Positions 46,441-59,277 of a stretch of DNA of 64,000 nucleotides are shown here, piece by piece (position 1 is the stretch's first letter; every line of letters starts with the position of its first letter). Source of the DNA: Gymnorhina tibicen (taxonomy: Eukaryota > Chordata > Aves > Passeriformes > Artamidae); NCBI GenBank assembly GCA_013399875.1, contig VXAZ01001048.1, positions 166,897 to 230,896 on the forward strand, in the 5' to 3' direction. Made by a program: the position numbers and the translations under genes. The notes beneath the pieces are model-generated. The model searched no databases. It was not told the origin of the DNA and saw only the letters and a list, made by a program, of their open reading frames with translations.

Positions 46441-49400
46441 GAAGACAGTCATGGACAGACTGAAGGGAAAAGCTGAATTTGTCCATTGGGGAAGCATGGT
46501 CCCACCCCAGGGGTTTTCCCCTCTCAAATCTCCATCCTTTCCTGCTCAAAGTCCCTCAAACCCTCATCAACCCTTCCAAATGGCAGAAGAAATGGAAACT
46601 TATCCATCTTCTGCTCCTGTCCAGGTGGAGATGATAACACCGGGACAGCCAGAGGCACCCCCGGGGCAGAGGCACCGCTGTCACCCCAGCTCAGTCTGTG
46701 ACCCCAGTGGAGCAGCAGCTGAAGGAGTCTGCAAGGACTCCCCCAGGAATCACCCCATACCTTAAAATGAAAACTTTCCCAGCCCTGCCCTCCACACCTT
46801 CACACTCAGCTGCTCCACATGCCTGCATTTCCAGCTGTCCCTGTCCCAGAGGGTGTCCCCCCAGCTGAGCCAGGACCCTGGCACAGCCCCAGCAGGACAC
46901 AGGGATACCCCAGGGGAAGGGCTGTCCAGAAGACTCTGCAAATCCCAAAAGGGCAGTTTGGGAATCACTCCAAAAAGCAGAAGGGACCTGTGGAAAGTTT
47001 TTGAGAGTAAAAATTTGGAAGAAAAGGAAAAACCTTTAAACCAGGCAGTTCCCCAATAGGAATTCCAGAAGGTATTCTTCAAAAAGCTGCCTCTGATGCA
47101 AGGGAGACTCAGATCTAAGATCTCACATATTTTAAAATGTTCCTCTCCAGCACAGCTGTCCTGGTGAGCCTGCATGATGAGTTCCACCCCGGACCCAAGA
47201 CACACTATGATTATGAGGATTTTTAAATCATTATCATTAATTTGTTAAAACTATTATGACACATGCTGGTTCCCAGCCAGCACTTTTCAAATGAAGGGTG
47301 TTTTGGCAGGAAGTTCTTGACTGGCTTATGCACCTTGGGAATCCCAGGCACTAAGAAAGCCATTAAAATGGATGTGAGCAGTCATGGGGAAACTTGGCAC
47401 TTGTCACAACTTTTACAGGATGGCCCAGTGCACCCCATGTCCCCGGGTACCCCATGAGCACCAGGCTGTGCTGACAGACCCCCAACTCTCCTGTTTGCAG
47501 AGTGCTCCCTGCCAAGTCAGAGCTGTCTGTGCCCCCCAGCACTGGCCCCCAGGAGGACTGAGCTGGATGGATGTGGGGATGAGCCACCTCAGTGCCCACC
47601 TGATGGCAGATGATGCTGGTTTGGAGCAGGGAAGGGGATTCCTGCACCACTAACCTGCATCAGGAATAACAGGAATTGTTTGGAAACCAAGGAAACCCAG
47701 TGAGTATTCAGCAGTGAGACCTCCCCGTGCCTTGCAGGTGGTCCCAGCCCCACATGGGGCTCCTCTGCAGGGCACCCAACGCCACCAAGCCCCTCATTTC
47801 TTTTCACTGCTCTTCCCAGGCTTTGTGGAGCTGCAAGCTTTCCGCCATCCTTTCTCTTCCTCCCTGCCCCCCATCTCCGAAGCTCTGCTCCCCAGAGCCT
47901 CCACCCTTGCCTACATGAAGTAGCTGGCACAGTCAAAAATTCCCTTCTTGTTGGTGCCCCAGCCAGGATGTGGGATAGGCAGTGTAGAAAAAAACCAGCA
48001 AACAGGCACAGCAGGCAACATCCATCACTGCAGAGTTTGCTTCACTCTCAAGAGCTCAGGAAGGAAAATTTATCTCCTGCATTTTGAAGTGGGGGTTTCA
48101 GTCAGTGCTAAGCAAGTTTCAGCAAGAACCTCTCAAGAGGAATCCATCTCTGCCCCTTTCTACGAGCCAGATGGGTCACAAACCGACTTTATCTCAGCCC
48201 TCCCACCTCCCACACTTCTTGAGTCATCTCCCCACCACCCCCTTCTCATCCCCACCACGCCAGCATCACGAGTGGTCCCCTCCTGACTTGCTCCCTGTCT
48301 CTCCTCAGCTCCCACAGTGACCTAGCTCCCCTTCCCTTCTCTCCTTCTCTCCTCACTGTCCTTCCCAGGGCTGCTGGCATCTCCTCAGGCTCCCTCAGGG
48401 CTCCACACTGGGACCTGTTCCGTTTGCCCTCTCCCAGCCATTCGTCCAGGACATTCCTCACATCCAGGCAAGCTTCACTGGCATGAGCCCCCTCAGTGCC
48501 AGGGCTGTCTCCAGGGTGTGTGTGGAGGTCCCAGGAAGCAGGGCTGGCAGCCCTGTCCGTGTCTCCTCCTGGGACAGGACAAACCCTGGACAAACACTCA
48601 GGACACGGTGCATGTCTGCTGGGATACCCCTCAGCCCTCCTGCCACACCCTGAATAAGTTTTCCTGGTGCTTGCCCTGAGGACAGGACACATTCCAAAGG
48701 TGTCATCTGGGGCACAGCTGTGTGGAGGTGTCCCTGCACTGCTCTGCTCCCCCCATTTCCCTGGAATGGGTGGACCCACAGGTCTCTGGGGATGCTGTGC
48801 CAAATTTCTTTGCAACCTAAAGCAGGACAATGTCCTGGGCTGCAGCTGGGATTGGGGGAAGCTTTGAGGAAACCCCGAACACTGCAGGAGTTAAACTCTG
48901 CAATTGGCTTCCCTCCATAACACTTCTCTCAGAGCAGCTAAACCCACTCTGACAGAGCTGTTGGGGATCCAGGTGCTTTTGAAGACCATTTTAAGCTCAT
49001 GTTTGTCTGGTTTACTGCAGACTCAGCCTGGCCACCATGACGACAGAGGAGGGGAACTCTTCAGCACTCGGTGGCCAGCAGGACAAAAAAGCCTCTGCTC
49101 ATTCTTTGTGGGGGCACCTCCACCCTGCAGCTCTGCTGGGAATTTACCAACACTCCAGTTTTCTAAAGCTCATTTCAGCCCATTTCCTTGATTATTTTAA
49201 TCCAGTAGTTGTTTATTCCTAAAGACCACTCCCACCTCTGAGTGCTCTCCAAGTCATTCCTTACTGTGCACACACTCCCGAGGTCCCCGAGCCAAGCCTG
49301 GCCTCGCAGTGCTCCCTGTTGGTGTCCTGGACCAACAGCAAAGTCCTGGGGAGATGTGGCAGCATCTCTAATGATCAGTGGTCCCTCAGCAGCACACAGC

Positions 49401-50883
49401 TATAGTTTAGGCAGCTCCCAGGGGTGAACAGCAGGACCCTGTATTGAAATACAGCGTATGGGAGAGCAACCCCCTTAAGCCTCTGCCCCATCTCGGGTGG
49501 GACTGGGTGCTGCTGCCATGTGCCAGGGCCCAAGCAACACCCCCGGAGCAGCACTGATTCACCCAGCCCTCCTCTGCCTTGGATTCCAACCCATGAGGAG
49601 CGTGGGGGTGGGCAGGGCCCACACTGCACATGGGAGATGCTGCACAGCCATGTCCAACTGTGCATTCAATTTGGTTGTTGTTTTCTGAGCTCCCGGAACA
49701 CTGTGGCTCCTGGGCAATCCTGTGGGAGTGGCAGCTCCCCTCGGCAGGGTCTGTCTCGGGGGCAGGCAGGGCTGAGGGAGCTGTGCTCCAATGGGCACAG
49801 CCAGGATGGGGAGTGGGCTGTGACAGAGGGCACATGTGTCACCTTGTCACCATGCCGGGAGCGTGGTGCTCCGAGGAGGCTCTGCCGTGGGTGAGTTTCA
49901 CCTGCTGGTGCCACCTCACTGCCTTGCAAAATTCCTGCTGTCTCCTTCACCCACCAGCAATGCTCTAGGCATTGTCAGTCCTTCAGTTATACAATGTTTA
50001 AAAAGGAAAACCAGCCACAGAACACAAAACCAGAGTGATGTAACCACAGAACCCCAACTATTCACCAATCCAGGGACCTGTGTGTGCAGCCAGTGCTACC
50101 CCAGGGCAGCCCCACTAAAGCAGGGACCACACCAGGGTGCATGAGCTCTGCACACCTGGGCACCCAGCCTGCAGGAGCATTACTCTGGTGGAGTCGGGTA
50201 CCATGGGGACCCAACCCACAAGAGAGTGCGAGTCTGCCAATGTGTGCAGGACATGGGTGTGGAGGGGAAGCTCTTCCTGGGAAGCTCCCTGGGAAAGGTT
50301 CCCTCAGCATCATGTAAGTGAATGGCTCAAGGGTCAGGGGTGCTCTCAGGGTCCTGGGGGCTCTCTGCAGCAAATGGTTAATTCTGAATAACTTCCCACA
50401 CTTGTGGGGATGGTTTCCATCCCTTATTTAGCACTCCCTGCCTGAAGCAGACATCTGACAGCTGCAGCTGGCCACTTCCAAAATAAGATCCTGGCAATTT
50501 GGGGGAAAGAGGGAAAGCTTGAAAAGCCAATTTTTGCTCCTGTTTCTTATCCTAAGGATCAGTGCTTAGGCTGTCCCAGCTTCCAACACCCATTTTGTCC
50601 AACTTCTTTTTGGATTATAGGTCCTAAATTCTTCACCTTGACTGTCCAGCTTCGTGAGAAAGAGCATGGCTGGGAATACCAGCACAGTCCAAGCAGCAGG
50701 AACACATCCCTGTTCCAGGTCATTAAGGTGTGATGTCCAGCACCTCACACACATTGATGTTCTCCGTGTGGTTCCTAGATTCGTATCTTCATAAACAGGG
50801 TGTTACATGTGGTCAATATCAGGTTGTTTTAAAGCATGCCAAGATAGCAAGGGGTTTGGGAACAATCCTCTGCTGGGATCATT
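46441..50883. other. Quiet 4.4 kb stretch
   Basis: No recognised gene or transposable element. 47180-47270 is AT-rich. Short frames on both strands have no domains. Confidence 0.4.
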
Positions 50884-51145
50884 CTCTTCTGCTGTGTTTC
50901 AAGTGAAAGGACGAGAGGAAATGGCCTTAAGTTGAACAAAGGGACATTCAGATTAAATATAGGGAATTGGAATAAGTCACTCAGGGAGGTGGTAAAGTCA
51001 CCATCTCTGGAAGTGTTCAAGAGGTGTCTGGATGTGGCTCCTGGGAACGTGGTTTGGGGGTGATTATGGTGGTTCTGGGTTGATGGTTGCACTTGGTGAT
51101 CTTGAAGTTCTCTTCCAACCCTGGTGATCCTGAAATTCTGTGACA
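50884..51145 (+). repeat. CR1 LINE 3' copy
   Basis: TCAAGTGAAAGGACGAGAGG, GGCCTTAAGTTGAAC, TCACCATCTCTGGAAGTG, TGGTTGCACTTGGTGATC and a GAAATTCTGTGACATCC end identify the older CR1 class. The tail is decayed. Confidence 0.93.
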
Positions 51146-51769
51146 TCCTAAAAGCTGAGTGGGGAGCATGCACCACCAACACTGAGCATCATTTTGCTGG
51201 GTGCTTTGAGAGCTGCCCTGTGAGGCTGCAGTGCCATGCCTGCAGTGCTGCCATCCCAAAGGGCAGGTCCAGCCAGGTCAGGGTCCAGCCTGGGTCAGGG
51301 TCCAGCTCTGACTCCCTGTCACTGCAGCCTCCACATGACACCAATAGCCAGGCTATTACACTTGGCCCAGGATCATGCCTGGTCCCTCAGGAGAATGCTC
51401 TGCCACACACTGCCCTGTGACACTTTGGTGACCATGGTGTGCTGGTTCTGAAGCCCCTCCTGTGCTGTTTCCATTCTATATTAGCAGCATTTAACTAATT
51501 CCAGCATTACCAAAGCAGTCTGTCAGCAAGCAAGGCCAACACATCTCCTGTCCTGGGCAAACAGCCTGGCCAGCCATTTGTTAGTACTGCTTTATTCTTC
51601 CTTCAAATTCATCAAGGGTTTGGAAAGCTCCATATTTCTTTTCCCTGTGCCTGTAGCTGGCTCTGGCAATGGGCCAGTCCTGCAAGATCCCTCAGCAGCC
51701 TCCCTGTGCCCAAAAGGGTGCAGGACCTGGAGACAGCAGCAACATTCCTGTTCCTAAAGAGGGCTCACG
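51146..51769. other. Unannotated sequence, short repeated GGTCAGGGTCCAGCC words
   Basis: 51264-51310 contains two to three GGTCAGGGTCCAGC-like units. No gene or transposable element was recognised. Confidence 0.45.
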
Positions 51770-52080
51770 AGAAGGCTGGAGAGGGACTTTCACAAAGCCA
51801 TGTAGTGACTGGATAAGGGGGGAACAGCTTTAAGCTGAAGGAGGATAGATTTAGATGGGATATTGGGAAGGAATTGCTCCCTGGGAGGGTGGGGAGGCCC
51901 TGGCACAGGGTGCCCAGACAAGCTGTGGCTGCTCCTGGATCCCTGGCAGTGTCCAAGGCCAGGCTGGACAGGGCTTGGAGCACCCTGGAATAGTGGGAGG
52001 TGTCCCTGTCCATGGCATGGGTGGGATGGGATGAGCTTTAAGGTCCCTTCCAACCCAAACCATCCTGGGATTCTGTCATT
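51770..52080 (+). repeat. CR1 LINE 3' copy, well preserved
   Basis: GAGAAGGCTGGAGAGGGACT, GATGGGATATTGGGAAGG, CCTGGATCCCTGGCAGTGTC, GCATGGGTGGGATGGGATG and CTTTAAGGTCCCTTCCAACC in order, ending CATCCTGGGATTCTGTC. Confidence 0.96.
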
Positions 52081-53310
52081 TCAAGATCCCAGCCCTGTCT
52101 CTGCCGTGCAGTGCAGCACATCCTGCATGAACTGCACAAAACCAAGGGACCATTCCTCTCCCAAGCCCCAGGGATGAACTATTCTCACTTGATGCACACA
52201 TCTATTGCCAAAGCCGGAGGCTGAGCTCTCTGCTCAGGCTCCCGGGCCAATTGGTGCTTCCAGAAGAAGCTGGGTTTGCTCCCCGGCCCATGTCCCTGCC
52301 TTGGCTCCCAGGGCACCTGGACACCTGCTCAGGTGAAAATGTCTCAATGGCTAGAGCTACATTTGAACAACTAATCCCACCCAATGCTTTGGTTATGTAT
52401 CTAGGGCTCAGGTACCTTCCTGAAAGACATCCAGACTCACTGGAGATCCGAGCACTGAGACCTTGTTGCCCCTTTGCCTGAAATTCTGTTACACCCCTGG
52501 GAGAGCTTCTGTTCCCAGACTGGTGTCCAGCATCCCATCAAGTGCTCTGGAAGAACCTGGCTCTCCCACAGCCTTGCACACACATGCACATGTCTATTTT
52601 ACAATCAAGAACTTGCCAGTGTTTCAGCTCTTTGGGCAGCTCCTTGACCCTGCTGGGGAGGGAGAGACCCTGCAGCCCATGTATGAAATCTTTCATTTAC
52701 TGCTTGTGAAAAAAACACAAACCTCACCCTTTGTTTCCTTTAACCTAATTAAATGAGTTTCAGAGGTGCTGCTGCCTTCTCAGCAGGCTCCATCTTTTTA
52801 TCTGCAGCTGTGAAGGCAAGTTTTGCTTCTCTTCTGATGAGCACATGAGCTCTACACTTACCCCAATCTCTTGCCCTAGCTGTAGGATTGGTTCCTAAAC
52901 TGAGAACATTCCTGAGCTAAGAATCATTTTCTACTGCATGGATGAAGCACAGAGCCTCAGAGCATTTCCTGTGCTGTGTCTTTTTGCTGGAGTATTCCTT
53001 GATTTGCTGCCCAGAGCACACAGTGTGGCTGCAGCTCTCCAGCACCTGCAACTGCGTGTCACAGATCCAGCAATTTCCTGGGCCTGCTCAGGGGTCAGCC
53101 CACCTCAGCCATAACTCCTGCTCAGTTTTGCTCTGCCCACCCTGCCGTAACAAATCCCTTAATGAATCATTTAAACTCTACAAAATTACAGTGATTTTCT
53201 AATTCAGCTGTTTAATTTCATTTTGAGAAAACTTTGACACTGAAAAGCATCATGGTCTTTCACAGGTGGGGAAAGAGACTTTGCATTTTGGCAAACGGTT
53301 TGTATGAAGC
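52081..53310. other. Unannotated sequence
   Basis: No recognised gene or repeat. 52700-52800 and 53130-53310 are AT-rich. Confidence 0.4.
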
Positions 53311-53678
53311 ACAGAATCACAGAGTCATCGAGGTTGGAAGAGACCTTCGAAATCATCTCATCCAACCATCACCCCAGCACCACCATAATCCCCCCTAACC
53401 CACATCTCCAAGTGCCACATCCAGACGCTTCTTGAACACTCCCAGAGATGGTGACTCCACCACCTCCCTGGGCAACTTATTCCAATACCTGACCACTCTG
53501 TCAGGGAAAAAATGTTTTCTTAAATTTAATCTGAACCTCCCCTGGTGCAATTTAAGGCCATCTCCTCTCATCCTTTCACTTGAGACATGGCAGAAGAGCC
53601 CCACCTCACTACAAACACTTTTCAGGGAGTTGCAGAGAGCACTGAGGTCATCCCTGAGCCTCCTCGTCTCCAGAGAAG
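53311..53678 (-). repeat. CR1 LINE with nearly intact ORF2 C-terminus
   Basis: From the plus strand CACAGAATCACAGAGTCATC, AGGTTGGAAGAGACC, CATCCAGACGCTTCTTGAAC, ACTCCACCACCTCCCTGGGC and CTGAACCTCCCCTGGTGC. The minus strand reads a continuous 100-codon frame that ends like the CR1 reverse transcriptase C-terminus ([15 protein letters not shown]... [19 protein letters not shown]). The rest of ORF2 is missing, so it cannot be active. Confidence 0.97.
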
Positions 53679-53739
53679 GTTTTGTGCAAGTTGTCACACT
53701 GCACAGTGAGCATCAGGGGTTGTTCTCCTGTGACACTCA

Positions 53740-54100
53740 TAAAATGGAATCCCAGACAGCTTTGGGTTGGAATGGACCTCAAAGCTCATCTTGTCCCGGT
53801 CCTGCCATGGGTAGGGACCCCTTCCACTATCCCAGGCTGCTCCAAGCCCCATCCAACCTGGCCTTGGACAGTGCCAGGGATCCAGGGGTAGCCACAGCTT
53901 CCCTGGGCACCCTGTGCCAGGGCCTCCCCACCCTCCCAGGGAACAATTCCTTCCCAATATCCCATCTAGCCCTGCCGTCTGGCAGTGGGAAGCCATTCCC
54001 CCTTGTCCCTTCTATAAAGTCTTTCTCCATCCTCCTTGTAGGCTCTCTTCAGGTACTGGAAGGCTTCAATTAGGTCCCCCAACGCTTCTCTTGTCCACCA
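53740..54100 (-). repeat. CR1 LINE 3' copy of the younger class, adjacent to the previous one
   Basis: From the plus strand AAAATGGAATCCCAGACAGC, TTTGGGTTGGAATGGACC, GGTCCTGCCATGGG, GAACAATTCCTTCCCAATATC and TCTTCAGGTACTGGAAGGC. It lies in the same orientation as the 53.3 kb copy, with 60 bases between them. Confidence 0.95.
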
Positions 54101-57100
54101 TAAGGCTTCAATTAAAAGCCTTCTGACTGGAATACTGGAGGTGTGGACAGGGCAGGCACAGCAGCAGGGGAGTTGTGTCCAGCACAGTGCTTTCTCCTGC
54201 AGTGCCACCACAGCCTCTGTTGCAGGAGCTGCATTGTCCTGTGTGAGCTGCTGTGCAGCCCCTGCAGTGCCTTTTGCATGTGGCTCTGAGTCCCTGCTGA
54301 TCCTGCTCTGGCCTGGCCTGGCACCAGGAGCTGTGTCATTCATTAGCTTGGGGTTGTGTCCAGAAAAGCCAGGGAAGGTGATATCAGTGTGAGCACAGAG
54401 GGGTGCAGCCCCGTCACCCACTTGGAAAAGCAGAAGAGTCACTTTGGCACCAGCTGTTGATCCACATAGTCTGGAGAGAATTAGCTCAGTAAAAGCTCTG
54501 GAAGTGGGAATGTGCTCTGCCTCTCCAGGGGCAAGCTGCATGTCTGGTCTGGACCACACAGGATTCACAACTGCCCTGCCAGTCCCTTGGAAATGGCTCT
54601 GTAATACCAAGAACCTGGCAGGCTCAGGCAGCTGTTTCAACAGACTGTGTTGTCTTTGCATTGACAGGAAAAATATGTCAGAGCAGTTGTCTGGGAGTTT
54701 GGGAAGGTGAGCAGGAAACCTTTCCTAAACAAACAGAGAAGCAGATTCAGGCTGCTTCAACAACAGGGACAGGGACAGATGGCTGCTCATCCATCTCTGG
54801 GGATCCCATCCCCTGGGGATCCCATCACTGGGGAAGAGCAGGATCCATGCACAGTGCAGGGTGGGAAAGCAGCTGCTGCTCCAACCTGTGGGATGAGTGT
54901 CACCTCCCTGAGCACATCCCCAGCCCCACAGGGCACGCACCCCTGGGCACAAAGCAGGGTCTCAGTGCAGAGCTCTTGAATATCTTTCTGGTTTCTTCCC
55001 AAAACCCTGAGCCTTGGTATACAAACTTCTACAGATGTCAAATGCTGCCAGTGGCTGGGAAATAAAAATGGGAAATGCTCCATGCCATGATGATGGAGCC
55101 ACTTGGGTTAAATTTAGTGGTTTAAGCCACTGCTTTAGCCCTCCCTCAGCTGGATCGCCAGTGCTGGATGGCCAGTTGTTATCCCAAATCCTAAGGCACC
55201 TCCAGCACCCACATCTGACCAGGGCTCTGTGCCAGAGCACAGTGAACCCTGCTGGGAAAAGCAGGAGCCAGGCCAGAGCTGGGAGGGTTTCCCCACAACA
55301 TGGGGATGGGGTCAAGTTTCCTCCACCATGGCAGCTTTGGGACCACAGGTGTCACAAGGACAGCCAGGACTGTGTCACTGCACACCACCCACAGGCCTTG
55401 GCAACATCTTTCTGCCTTTTCCTTGTGGTCTTGAGCTCATTCGTGATCTGTGTACTCTGTGCAGCACCAAGGGCCAGATTCCCCTGCTCCACATCTGCTC
55501 AGTCTCTGCTTGGGCAGAGCAAGGGCCTGGGACACTCAAGAGCTCTTTGGGGACAGATGCTGCTGCTGTGCTGCAGGTCTCTGGTATGATGTGAGCCTCT
55601 GATCCAAGGCTCCCCTGTTCCCAGAGGAAGCAGCCAAAGAGAAGCAATGTGAAGCCAGTTCCCACATCCCATGATTTCCTTATCTCCATGAGGATAAAAA
55701 TTATCCATGTTGACAGACCCCTGCTCCAGCTGAGAGCCATGGCTGGAGGAGACTCTCCAGACCAGGAAATCGCTCCTGTGTGTGAGGAAGGGAGAGGGAT
55801 GGCTTTGGTTTGAGAGGTCTGGTGGGAGAGGTGCACAGGAATCGGCACAAGGACAAAGCCATTCCCAAGGGGGATTAGGGAGTATCTGAAGGTGGAGAGG
55901 GGATGAGAGCAGGATGGTGAGGGGATAGAGCAAGGAAGGCTGTGAGGTTTTTACTGGTCTTAATTGCACAGTGACATTGTGTCCTCCCTCAGGCTCTGTG
56001 CAGTGCATGGGCTGGGCTCTCTCCAGGGCCTGTGTAACCAAGCAGGATCCTTCATTCTCTGGGAAGGTCTGAAACCTTTATGGAACAAAGGGAGGGATTG
56101 CATGAGAAAAAAGTGCACTCTCATGTGGGCTCCTTCCTACCCTTGCATTTCCTCCAGAATTCAGAGCTGAGCTTAATTATGCCTTTCTCCTTGCCAGGTC
56201 CCAGTGCGAGATCCTGGGGTCAGGTTTGCAGGGAGTGCTGAGCACTTGGAAATGAAGCCAACAGGAGCTGTGCTTTGAACAGGAGAAATGTAAAGAAATG
56301 TAAAGGAATGCAAACTTCATGGAAAATCAAGCTCCAGGGATGGCGTGGGATGGGATGAGAGCATCCAAACCCAGGCTCTCACACACTGGTTGGTGTTCCT
56401 CTCTCTGCCTCAGCTCTCGAGGGAGAAAGTGCAAGGTCATTGCACAGGTGTTTTGTGCAAATAAATTTGTTCGCACTTGAGAAGTATCCAGAGCCCCAGT
56501 GAAAGAGCAGAGGAACCCCCAGAGGAAATGAATAATTCTGTAGTCAACAGGGGCTTTGGATGGTGTGCAGCAAATAAAGCCTGCAGCACACATTGGATGG
56601 GGAGGATTAAGGGAAATATTGAATGGCTACCCAGGCATGGAATGAGTTAGGGATTCTGTGGAAAAACCAGTATATGATCATGTAATTAAATACTGCATTG
56701 TAATGATCCTGCTCAAGAGGCTGGAGCTGAGCACAGCCTTAATTTTGGTGCTTTCAACATCAGAAGCACTTGACTTTGAGTGTCAGGGTACTTTCAGAGT
56801 AGAGCTCGAAATGTGATCCCACAAGTAAAGAGAAGAAACCTGAATGCTCAGGCCACAGAGAGCTGGCTGACTGCTGTCTTATAGAAGTAAACACAGAAGC
56901 ACTTACCCTTATTTAAGAAAGCAAAGCAGAGGAGGGAATATGCATCAGCAGTGATTTCCAGCTTTGGAAAGCTGAGAGTTGTGATGGCTCCTAAATTAGC
57001 TCAACAGAAATTGTTTCACTTCAAGAGGTATTGAATGTTTAAGGATTTTGTGGCCAGAGAACATTCACATCTATAAAGGAGAGTATTGCATTGCCAAGAT

Positions 57101-57900
57101 GGAACTCATTGTGGCTTCACCAGGTATTTGTGATTCTTGCATTTGAGAAGAGTTTTCTCTGGGTGTGCTGTGCAAAAGCATGAAATTGCAGTGGGATGCA
57201 CCTTATTGCACACAAAAGCAAGGCTTGTGTCCATAGGAGAGGGAGACAAACCAGAGCAGCTCCAGGAATGGGATGGGAGATGGATACACAGGGGGGAGGG
57301 GGGATCTGCAGAGCTGGCAAAGCACTCCCAGCTTTGAGGGGGAAAAAGGTCTGAAAAGAGGCAAGACAATCCTGGAATTCGTGCTGAATTTGATAAAAAG
57401 TGGAAAAATTTAACTCTGTTTCTTGTTTTGGAAATGCTAGAGTATTTTGTTTGGATATGTCCTATTCAGAAATATTTTTTTACTTTGTATGATACCAAAA
57501 ATAAGTATTTCAGAACTGCCCCATAGTACGCGAGAAATTGGGATGCAAGAGCTGGAGCAGGACTGAAGTACCCCTGACATGAGAGACAGGAGCAGTCAGG
57601 GATGCTGCCATGGAAACTGAGCCCTGCCTGGGCAGGAGGGGCCAGGTAACCAGGGTTGGGCTGTGCCCTTCTGCTCCACTGTCCACAGGCTGATGATGAC
57701 TGTGGCATGAGCTCCAGGAAAAAGTTTCTCTGCTCTCCTGGATCACTCAGGAGGAGGAGTAAACCTTAATGAAGGTGCAGAGGGAACCTGCTCCCTTCCA
57801 CAGCAGGAGCTGCAGGAGCTAGGTCAGGGCCCGTGTCCTTCTGCCAAACCTCAGTCTTGTCCCCACCAGCCAGGGAAGTGCTCCCTGCCTGAGAATGTGC
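54101..57900. other. Unannotated sequence, 3.8 kb
   Basis: No recognised gene or repeat. Short plus and minus frames, such as 55014-55589 and 53966-54661, show no domain. Confidence 0.4.
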
Positions 57901-57998
57901 CAGGATCAGGGCAGCACAGCTCCCCAGAATCAGGCAGCACAGCTCCCCAGGATCAGGGCAGCACAGCTCCCCAGGATCAGGCAGCACAGCTCCCCAGC
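57901..57998. repeat. Minisatellite, four units of about 24-25 bp
   Basis: Four units built around GATCAGGGCAGCACAGCTCC and its variants. Units 2 and 4 have lost one G (GATCAGGCAGCAC) compared with units 1 and 3 (GATCAGGGCAGCAC), giving an alternating pattern. Confidence 0.96.
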
Positions 57999-58859
57999 CT
58001 CCACACCCCAAAAAGGAGTGCAGCAGTGCAGGCTCTGACAGGTTTTGTTCACTAAACTCACATTATCATTCTCAGAGGAGCCTGACCTTTATTCCTCATA
58101 TCAAATGTCAAAGATGTTTAGCAAGAGACTCAGTGAACTGCAAAGAGCTCCTGCACTGCAGGAGGTGGCAGGAGAAGTGCTGGAGGACAGGGGCCCATCA
58201 CTGCAGGGTGCTCAGGCTGCTTCCCTGGCCCCTGTTCAAAGCCACCACCAGCTGAGTCTGCAGGGAAGGGGCTTTCTCCAAAAGGAGAAGGGAGGATTCA
58301 GGTATCCCTGAAGAGCTGACAGGGTGACAAGATGCCCTGGACGATCTGGGCATAGCCACATGGTCCATCTAGTCATCCTTCCCACCAAGCCTCTGCTTGA
58401 GCTCCTGGTGTTTTAATTTGAACCTTATTGCAAGGGGAGCTGGAAGTGGCCTCGGAAGAAGTCACATCCTGGACATGTGCCAGGACAGGGTGCTGGTTGG
58501 GCAGGCTTGGAGAAGCAGCTGCTGGGGGAATAATGGCTCACCCAGGAGTCATAGTCATCTCATTGTCCCAAGAAGAAAAGCACTGGAGAAGATCAGGGGA
58601 TCCCTGAGAGCTCATATCCTTGCCCTGGATGTCTTCCCTGCAAAGCTGTCCCTCTGGGAAAGTGATATTCCTTTTAGGCTTTTGGCTTAAAATGCCCATA
58701 TTTTTATACCTCCAGTAAAAAGTCTAAAGTTCCCAAGCTCAGCAGATGCCTCCACAGTCAGCGTCTGGAGTTATCACCTTGTTTTCTGTTAAAATTCTCT
58801 TTTGACAGGAAATTTCTGCCTGGCGTGAGCACCCAGAGGGCAGGCTGGTCCCATGGCTG
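57999..58859. other. Unannotated sequence
   Basis: No recognised gene or repeat. Confidence 0.35.
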
Positions 58860-59277
58860 AAGCCCATCTGGAGCCAGGCTGGGAGAGCTGGGGGTGTTCA
58901 CCTGGAGAGGAGAAGGCTCCAGGGAGACCTCAGAGCCCCTTCCAGGGCCTAAAGGGGCTCCAGGAGAGCTGGAGAGGGACTGGGGACAAGGGATGGAGGG
59001 ACAGGACACAGGGAATGGCTTCCCACTGCCAGAGGGCAGGGATGGATGGGATATTGGGAAGGAATTGTTTCCTGGGAGGGTGGGGAGGCCCTGGCACAAG
59101 GTGCCCAGAGAAGCTGTGGCTGCCCCTGGATCCCTGGCAGTGTCCAAGGCCAGGCTGGACAGGGCTTGGAGCAGCCTGGGCTAGTGGGAAGTGTCCCTGC
59201 CCATGGCATGGGTGGGATGAGATGAGCAGTGACGTCCCTTCACACCTAAACCATTCCATGATTCTGTGATTCTGTCC
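58860..59277 (+). repeat. CR1 LINE 3' copy, young
   Basis: GAGCCAGGCTGGGAGAGCTG, GGGGTGTTCACCTGGAGAGG, GGCCTAAAGGGGCTCCAGG, GGGACAAGGGATGGAGGG, TGGGATATTGGGAAGGAATT and GAAGCTGTGGCTGCCCCTGG, ending CATGATTCTGTGATTCTGTC. The first 215 bases nearly match the 3.23-3.45 kb segment. Confidence 0.97.

Noticed and set aside
57901..57998. CRISPR-like direct repeats
   Set aside because: Units are contiguous with no unique spacers, and the genome is eukaryotic. It is a minisatellite.
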